Assembly: GCA_023105745.1 (NCBI GenBank)
Contig: JALGQZ010000002.1
Location: forward strand, 74,193,285-74,257,284
Direction: 5' to 3'
Length of the DNA stretch: 64,000 bases
From: Austropuccinia psidii
Lineage: Eukaryota; Basidiomycota; Pucciniomycetes; Pucciniales; Sphaerophragmiaceae
Shown: positions 58,040-64,000 of the stretch, in pieces
Numbering within the stretch: the stretch's first letter is position 1
How the letters are laid out: every line of letters starts with the position of its first letter
Made by a program: the position numbers and the translations under genes
The notes under the pieces: model-generated
What the model was told of the DNA's origin: nothing
The model's input: only the letters and a program-made list of their open reading frames with translations
The model's database searches: none

Positions 58040-58627
58040 TGTAAGGTGTGGATATGAAACTTTGATTAAAAATGAAGTACTTTTCCTGTCCTCAAAATTT
58101 GTATAAGGTGAAATATAATTAAAAATAGTAAGAAACAGTATTTTTAAGAAAAAACACGCCAGATTTATTGTTTTTAGCTCTATAAGTATAAAACAATAAT
58201 ATTATAAAGATTTATTGTGTTACCAGAAATAAATATTTATCCAAAAATACTTTACAAGAGATATTTAAGGCTACAAAGGAACTTTCTTCAAGAGAAATTT
58301 CATTGGAATTAATTGAGCAAAGAACTGCAAGAAATTAATTAAAGAAAAAAAAGCTTTACAAAATATTTAAAGAGAAAACACACCCAAAAGTGACCAGAGG
58401 GAATTTAGAGACAAAGTGACAAAGTTAACAGTGATGAAAGATGCTTTAATTCATTTTTGGGGTGGTGCAAGGGGTAAAAATGATTATAAGAGTTACAAAC
58501 AATGATTATAATGATTTTTTCACAGGGTTAAAAGGTTTAAAATGATATGAAAAGGGTGGTTGGAATATTTTATTGATTGGTTTAACAGTGTTTAAGCTAA
58601 TTATAAAAGGAAAAAATTCTAACATGA
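58040..58627 (-). repeat. Partial D-type LTR, reversed
   Basis: It starts TGTAAGGTGTGGATATG, the reverse of the D LTR end, and follows that LTR backwards for about 590 bp to aacatga. It is cut there by a B-type LTR. Confidence 0.85.
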
Positions 58628-60203
58628 TGTCACAGGGTCTCTTATGAAAGCAAGAGGGCCTGGCACTCAGGAATCAAGAGCTCACCTGGAGGGCTCCAAA
58701 GGATAAAAGGAATAATAAAGGGAAAAGACAAGTATGCCAAAGATAAAGAAAAGATAAGATGCCAAAGGCCAAGAAGCCAACCAAGAGAATCCTCAATTCA
58801 CTGTTTCAACCTGCCAGAAAAGGGAATGGAATTAGGAAAGGTTATGACCACCAATATCCACTGACAGGCAAGGAAGAAAAGTGAAAAGGTTCTGAATGAC
58901 TGACATAAGATTATCAATATTAACTTTAATAATGTAAAAGAAAATAAAGATAATAATAAATCCACTATATTAATTAACTGGAGAAAAAGTCCCCAGGTGC
59001 TGAAAGGTGGCCAGTATATGTGAAAAACTGAAAGACTGATCCTGGAAGGTGGATCACCAGCTGTATTGTCTGAATTGGGCCAATACAGCTCTGGCCATCT
59101 TTAAAATGAACTGTGTGATTGAATTCTCACAATGGAAGATCTAATTGTCCCAATTGGGCCAAGGACATACAGGTTGATTGATTGACCCCTGTATGGACCA
59201 ATTGAGTTGTCCAAGGAGTATTGAAATACTTGATGCCTTGACAGCTGATTGAAAGACTGCATAGCCTCTAAGAATGACCTTGGAATAATTCTAAATGAAA
59301 ATGCCAACCCAACTCCTGCAGGGCCAGGTGATTGGGATCCTTTAACAGTCTTCTGATTGCCGCCATGGATTGCCAGACTGATGAGTTCAAGAATCCTCCT
59401 TTGAAATGGGCGTTGAATTTTGGGACCTGGATTTAGAATTGCGGGATATGGTCCTGAAAATGTCACCATTGAATTGCTGAGCAAAAATGGTGCATAATGG
59501 TATATAATACCATATATGCACCACTCCTGCAACCTTGAGTACGGGGTGCATGGAGGACTGGAAAGAATTCCCCTTAAGCTGAGGGGAGTGCTTGCTGAGC
59601 TGGTTTCCAGAGGCAATTTCTGGAAATATGGTCCATGGCCAAAATTGGGTCCTACGGGTTCCATGGCCATTTTGGTGTCCAAAGGGTTTTTGGGCAAAAT
59701 TGGGTCCAATGGATTGGTGGCCAAAATTGGCTCATGTGGGTCCAATTGTGGTTTGGGACCCACCTGGTATTGGGGGCTAGATTGTTGCCCCCTTTTGGCC
59801 TCATTGGATTAGGCCAAAAGGGGCCTAATTGGCCTACGGACCGTGAATTACGGCCCACGGGCTGTAGAAGCCGTAGGGGGCCTAAATGGCCCAAACACCC
59901 CTAATGAAAGGGGTAGGCCCAGAGTGGATGAAGATGGATAGGGGGCCTGGAGGCCGCTGGAAGACAAAAAGACCCCCAGGCCCAAAATCAAAGATAAAGG
60001 CCTGGGGGTTGGTGATATGGAAATTGGCCAAGGAGGCCAATGATGGCAGGATATAGCCTGAGGCCATAAATGGCCAAGAAGAGGTGTTATGGCCAAATTT
60101 CCATAGAGCACGAAAGGGGAACAATTGGCCATAAAAGATATGGTGTGGCCGATTGGCCCCAACTTGGTTTCAGGTTAGAATTGCCACAACACCCATGGAG
60201 GAG
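58628..60203 (-). repeat. B-type LTR, reversed, truncated at its start
   Basis: It starts TGTCACAGGGTCTC, the reverse of the B LTR end, and runs to ggtttcaggttagaattgcc, about 50 bp short of the LTR start. It retains the hairpin ggtgcataatgg...ccatatatgcacc (59489-59523). A 220-codon minus-strand frame inside (59763-59101) is LTR sequence, not a gene. Element G cuts it at 60204. Confidence 0.85.
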
Positions 60204-60445
60204 TGTAAGGTTTGACTATGAAACAATAAGTAAAAATTACTAATATTTTACTTATTGTACTATGAATGTCCTTATAAATGAAATGAATAAGATAAAAATA
60301 ATTATAATAATAAAGAATTATTATATTTATGGCGTAAAATAATTATATTATTGAATAAATATAATAATGTAATTTATATTATACAAAATAATATATATGA
60401 AATAAATATATTAATATAAGATAATTAATATATTTAAAAGCACTT
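60204..60445 (-). repeat. 3' LTR end of element G
   Basis: This AT-rich sequence matches the last 240 bp of the F LTR in reverse (ttggcgtaaaat- and acgccata-type motifs). It is joined directly to integrase code at about 60445. Confidence 0.75.
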
Positions 60446-61425
60446 TTTCTTTCAAGCATTATCTTAAAACTGCTTGCTGTTGGATGTATATCCACTAAGT
60501 CCTTTTTGAGGGTATCATAAGGGAGTCTTGGATTCCAACCTTTTTCTAGCATTGCTGGTGTTTTGCCAGTAGAAGAATGGATTGATGTTTTATATGCCAG
60601 CTCAAGAGCTGGTATGAATGTACACCAATCATGGGTCAAACCATCAGAATCTTTGAATTCTAGTCCATAAGCACAGAATCTTTTGATCATGTCCTCCAAG
60701 GTCTGTATCATTCTTTCTGCTAAACCATCAGTTTGAGGATGGTAAGCTGTTGAGAATGATAATTTTGTTCCAAAAAAGTTATGGAGATTTGTCCATAATG
60801 TTGAAGTGAACTTTGGGTCTCAGTCACTTATAATATTCTGGAATAAGCCTGTATGGCTAAAAACTTTATTCCATATCATTATGGCTGTGTCCATAGCTGT
60901 GTCATCTTTGTGACATGGTAGGAACATGGGAGGTTTGCTATACCTGTCAACTAATACTAGGCATGCATTATAGCTTAGGTCTCCTTCTGGAGGTAATGCT
61001 GTTACCCAATCCATATGAACTATTTTCCAAGGCCATTTTGGTTCTTGGATTTGGATCATCATTCCAAATTTCTTTCCTGTGGCTCTGTCAGCTGTTTGAC
61101 ATCTGTCACGGGTTTGGCAGTATTCTGAAACATCTTTCTTCCAATTTGGCCACCAAGAGCAGGTTTTCACCCTTTCAAGTGTTCTGTCTTCTGAAAGATC
61201 TCCAGCTGCAACACTATCATCACACTCATGTAAAATAGTGTTTATCAGGGTTCTATCTGTTAAGGCCATAACACATGTGTGTTTTGTTCTATGGTAAAGG
61301 ATTACATCAAGGAGGTGGAATCTTCCTTCATTATATGCCTTTTTCCATGTTTCATCTAATTTTGATGAAAGTGATGGATCTTTGCAGTCTTTCATTAGAA
61401 TTTGGCTTAAGATATGGCAATTCTT
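60446..61425 (-). pseudogene. Element G integrase
   Basis: Frames 61395-60820 and 60711-60446 match the F integrase. The zinc finger reads CQTRDRC, losing one Cys. IVHMDWV and IISD are present, but the codon after ISD is TGA (Arg in F). The final frame ends at SSFKIMLE and runs into LTR sequence; the C-terminal domain and chromodomain are missing. Confidence 0.87.
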
Positions 61426-63034
61426 GTCTATCTTAAAGCTTGGTTAAAGAGTTCTGTGTCAATGTCTGTAACACATATTCCTTCTATGTAGTGCTCTCCC
61501 TGTGGTACCCATGCTGGATTGTCAGGGGTATTTGCTAGAGCCCATCTGCTAAGACCATCTGCATTTTTATGAATATTGCCAGATTTATGAACAATAGTAA
61601 TATCTCCTCTGTATTCTTGGATAGCAATTTGCCATCTCAGCATATGTCTATTCGGAGTTTTCATATTTAATAGAGATTTTACAGCATTAAAGTCTGTAAT
61701 CACATCAAATACTGTTCCATCCAAGTAATAATGTAATTTTTCTAAAGCCCACACTAAGCAGAGGCATTCCATTTGGCTTTCTCCATATCTTGCTTCTGTT
61801 GGCTTTATTTGTCTTGAAATAAAACAAATTGGTCCTTCTACTGGCTTATCATTGATAATTCGTGTCTGGTGTAGTGCAGCACCTAGTCCTTCTCCAAAAG
61901 CATCAATGTACAGTTTGAAGGGTAGTTTCCAATCTGTCATTAGAAGAAATGGGGCATTTGTTGAGGAATTTTTCAATTCTTCATATGCCTTGACTCTTTC
62001 TTCTGTCTTTTCATAGACTTTTTGTTGGTCACATAGCTTATACAAGGATTTAGCAATTTTTGCAAAGTCCTTTATATTCTGTCTATAGTAACCAGAAAAT
62101 CCTAGAAATGATTGCATTTCTTTTTTGGTTTGAGGCATTGGCTTAAGTAGTACTGCTGCTACTTTCTTCTTGTCTATGCCTAGACTAAGTCCAGATACAA
62201 CATGTCCTAGTGCTTTCAGTTCACTATATGCAAAATGACACTTTTTCAAGGAAATTTTCATATTCACTTGCACTATCTTTTGTAGTACCCTTTCTAGTCT
62301 TGTAAGGTGATTTTCCCAAGTTTCTGAGCGAAATATGATATCATCAATATAGATGATTAACCATCCTTCTGATAATTCTTCAGGAAATATGGTGTTCATT
62401 ATCCTTTGATAATGGGAAGGTGCATTTTTTATGCCAAATGGCATTCTTAAGTATTCAAAAATCCCACAGTGGACTATTATCCTTAGTAGTTTCTTGGAAT
62501 TTTCTGTTAAGAAATTCTGATGAAAGCCCTTTAAGGCATCCATGGCTGTAATGAACTTAGCTTGTGACAATTGTGTCCATGTCTCATGGATTCTGGGTAT
62601 TGGGTATCTGTCTGGAATGGTATAGGTGTTCAGGGCTCTGAAGTCTCCTACCATCCTTGATTTTCCATTATGCCAAGTTATAATGACAGGTGTAGTGACC
62701 TCTACCTGTTCATTATGTCCTACCTTTCTTAATACTCCAAGGTCCATTAATTCTTCAATGTGTACCTCCAAGGCTTCTCTAGCCCTTGGACTATCTGAGT
62801 AAGCTGGTCTCGTTAGTAAAGGGGGGTAAGGCTTTTCCACATTAAGAATTATATTCACCTAATGCCCAATTATGGAACCTAGTTGCTCCTTGTCAGTTGC
62901 AAAGGCATTTTTGTACTTAAATGAGAGGTAAATCAATTTTTCTTTCATTTTTTTTGTTAATTCTTGATTGAATTCTTCCTCTTTGAGTTTTTCAGATATA
63001 AAAAGGTCCTTTTCTGCACTTTTCTCTTTGCTAT
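61426..63034 (-). pseudogene. Element G reverse transcriptase and RNase H
   Basis: A 476-codon frame (62858-61428) carries [51 protein letters not shown] and [10 protein letters not shown]. In the RNase H Asp motifs, F has DACGE and DCNAV where G has DAFGE and DFNAV; catalytic Asp residues are kept. A TAG just upstream (GHEVD context) and a shift at 61428 break it. It keeps RIHETWTQ where F has a stop. Confidence 0.9.
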
Positions 63035-64000
63035 TCATAACTGTAATTTGTTTTTGTTATTTAAGAAGCCAAACTTTTGTCTTTTGTTATCTCCTATGGT
63101 AAAATATCTGTCTTTTTGTTTAGAGATGTCTATACCATAAATTGATAAGTAGTCATTTCCAAGTATGAAGTGATTACTAGTACAGTTTTCCATTACTACA
63201 AAATCTACTTTAATTCTGACACATTGTGAAGGGTGAGGAAAAATTAGTGTTAAATCAATTATTCCAAGGGGCTTCATGCTCTCACTTGCACTACTAAATT
63301 TGACACCTTGTATTGGCATACGTTTTTCTTGCTAGTCTGGGACAATTGTTTTTAAATAACTTTTACAAACACAGGTGCAATATGCTCCGTATCTAAGTTC
63401 ACTTTTCCTTCTTGGTTATCAACCATAACAATACTTATACTTGATTTTCCAGCTGTATATCCCATTCCTTTTGCAGGTTTGGTTCTGTACATTTTGGCAT
63501 CTTGTACATTTGTCAGGTTTGTGTCAGATGTCCCAACTTGGGGTAAGTTTGAGTTAACATCCAGTACTTCATAAATTATATCAATATTATTAATTTGTGC
63601 ATTAATTATATTAATTTCATCACTTTCAGAACTTTCTGACTCTTCTGTTTCTTTTTCAGAGTCAGATTCCTCCTCTTTGTCATTGTGGCTTTCTGTTTCC
63701 ACAATTTCATTAATCTTTGCCTTTTTGAGGAAGTTATTGGCTAAGTGTCCAATACCTCCACATTTATGGGATTTTCTTTGCTCATTATTGTTGGATGTAA
63801 TGGGCTTGAAAGCTTCTTTTGATTTATCTTTTTTGATAAATGGCTTGTTTGGACTTTTAATGTCCAATTTCTTCCAAGTTCTGCCAATTTTTGTTCTTGT
63901 CACTATGTCCTCTAGTGCATTGATATACTCTTCTGTGGAGCATGGTTCTATACACCTTCTTCTGAGGGAATGTTCTAGCTCTCCTCCACATTTCTTACGT
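63035..64000 (-). pseudogene. Element G gag C-terminus and protease
   Basis: The frame 63903-63352 matches F gag near the knuckle, but the knuckle reads SHKCGGIGHLANNF, losing two of three Cys. An acidic stretch follows. The protease motif region reads LDTEHIAP after loss of one base, destroying DTGA. The frame 63319-63035 resumes protease and ends in the ITV-like linker. The gag start lies beyond the window. Confidence 0.85.

Larger units (their letters stand above)
60204..64000 (-). mobile_element. Element G: F-type Ty3/gypsy, 3' part, decayed
   Basis: It starts TGTAAGGTTTGACTATG, the reverse of the F LTR end. Only about 240 bp of the 3' LTR remain before integrase sequence (from about 60445), so the end of pol and most of the LTR are deleted. 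RT, protease and gag follow to the window edge, with the 5' part outside. Protein similarity to F is very high. Confidence 0.88.

Noticed and set aside
59101..59763. 220-codon minus-strand open frame
   Set aside because: It lies wholly within a B-type LTR and reflects GGCC-rich LTR sequence also seen in short frames at 2591-2900 and 10466-10777.

Overview
The window looks like repeat-filled chromatin of a fungus. It holds nested LTR retrotransposons, mostly Ty3/gypsy elements with a chromodomain-type C-terminus, around a short stretch of apparent host DNA with one tyrosinase gene. Short GT-AG introns (64 to 112 nt), a Zn2Cys6 cluster protein and a basidiomycete-style tyrosinase point to a fungus. 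The retroelement proteins and the repeat load resemble rust fungi (Pucciniales), and I lean to Austropuccinia psidii. That species call is from memory of family resemblance and is not verified.

Left and middle (1-49116) read as one minus-strand chromovirus, called E here, split by later insertions. Its 5' LTR (37671-37735 plus 48415-49116) is interrupted by a full-length element F (37736-48414) with a perfect 5-bp target duplication. E gag, protease, RT, integrase and chromodomain remnants run from 36977 down to 31961. A solo LTR (30150-31960) and a full-length element D (18855-28944) sit in its 3' part. Its 3' LTR (18425-18058) is cut by an internally deleted D relative, D' (15310-18057). 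D' is cut by chromovirus A (1-2591 and 12015-15309), and A is cut by chromovirus B (2592-12014). Nesting depth is four: E contains D', which contains A, which contains B.

Two items in this block go beyond routine transposon annotation. First, D and F both carry a spliced upstream reading frame, called X here, that overlaps the start of Gag in another frame. Substitutions between D and F suggest X is the selected frame there. In D the X stop overlaps a Gag-frame ATG as ATGA. Second, A carries an antisense, intron-containing gene for a Zn2Cys6 zinc-cluster protein between its chromodomain and its polypurine tract, with eight TGCGCA palindromes upstream of it.

The right part starts with AT-rich DNA (49117-51660) holding an old F-like LTR relic. 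A CpG-rich block follows (about 51660-53170), running into a multi-exon tyrosinase gene (52955-54799) whose six copper-ligand histidines are visible but whose frame is not clean at several junctions. After AT-rich spacer comes a Ty1/copia relic (55545-57698), then four successive truncations, each starting at an LTR terminus: J LTR (57699), D-type LTR (58040), B-type LTR (58628) and the minus-strand F relative G (60204 to the window end).

No tRNA, rRNA or CRISPR feature was seen. Most coding regions are decayed. D comes closest to intact, with one in-frame TGA and a changed protease motif.
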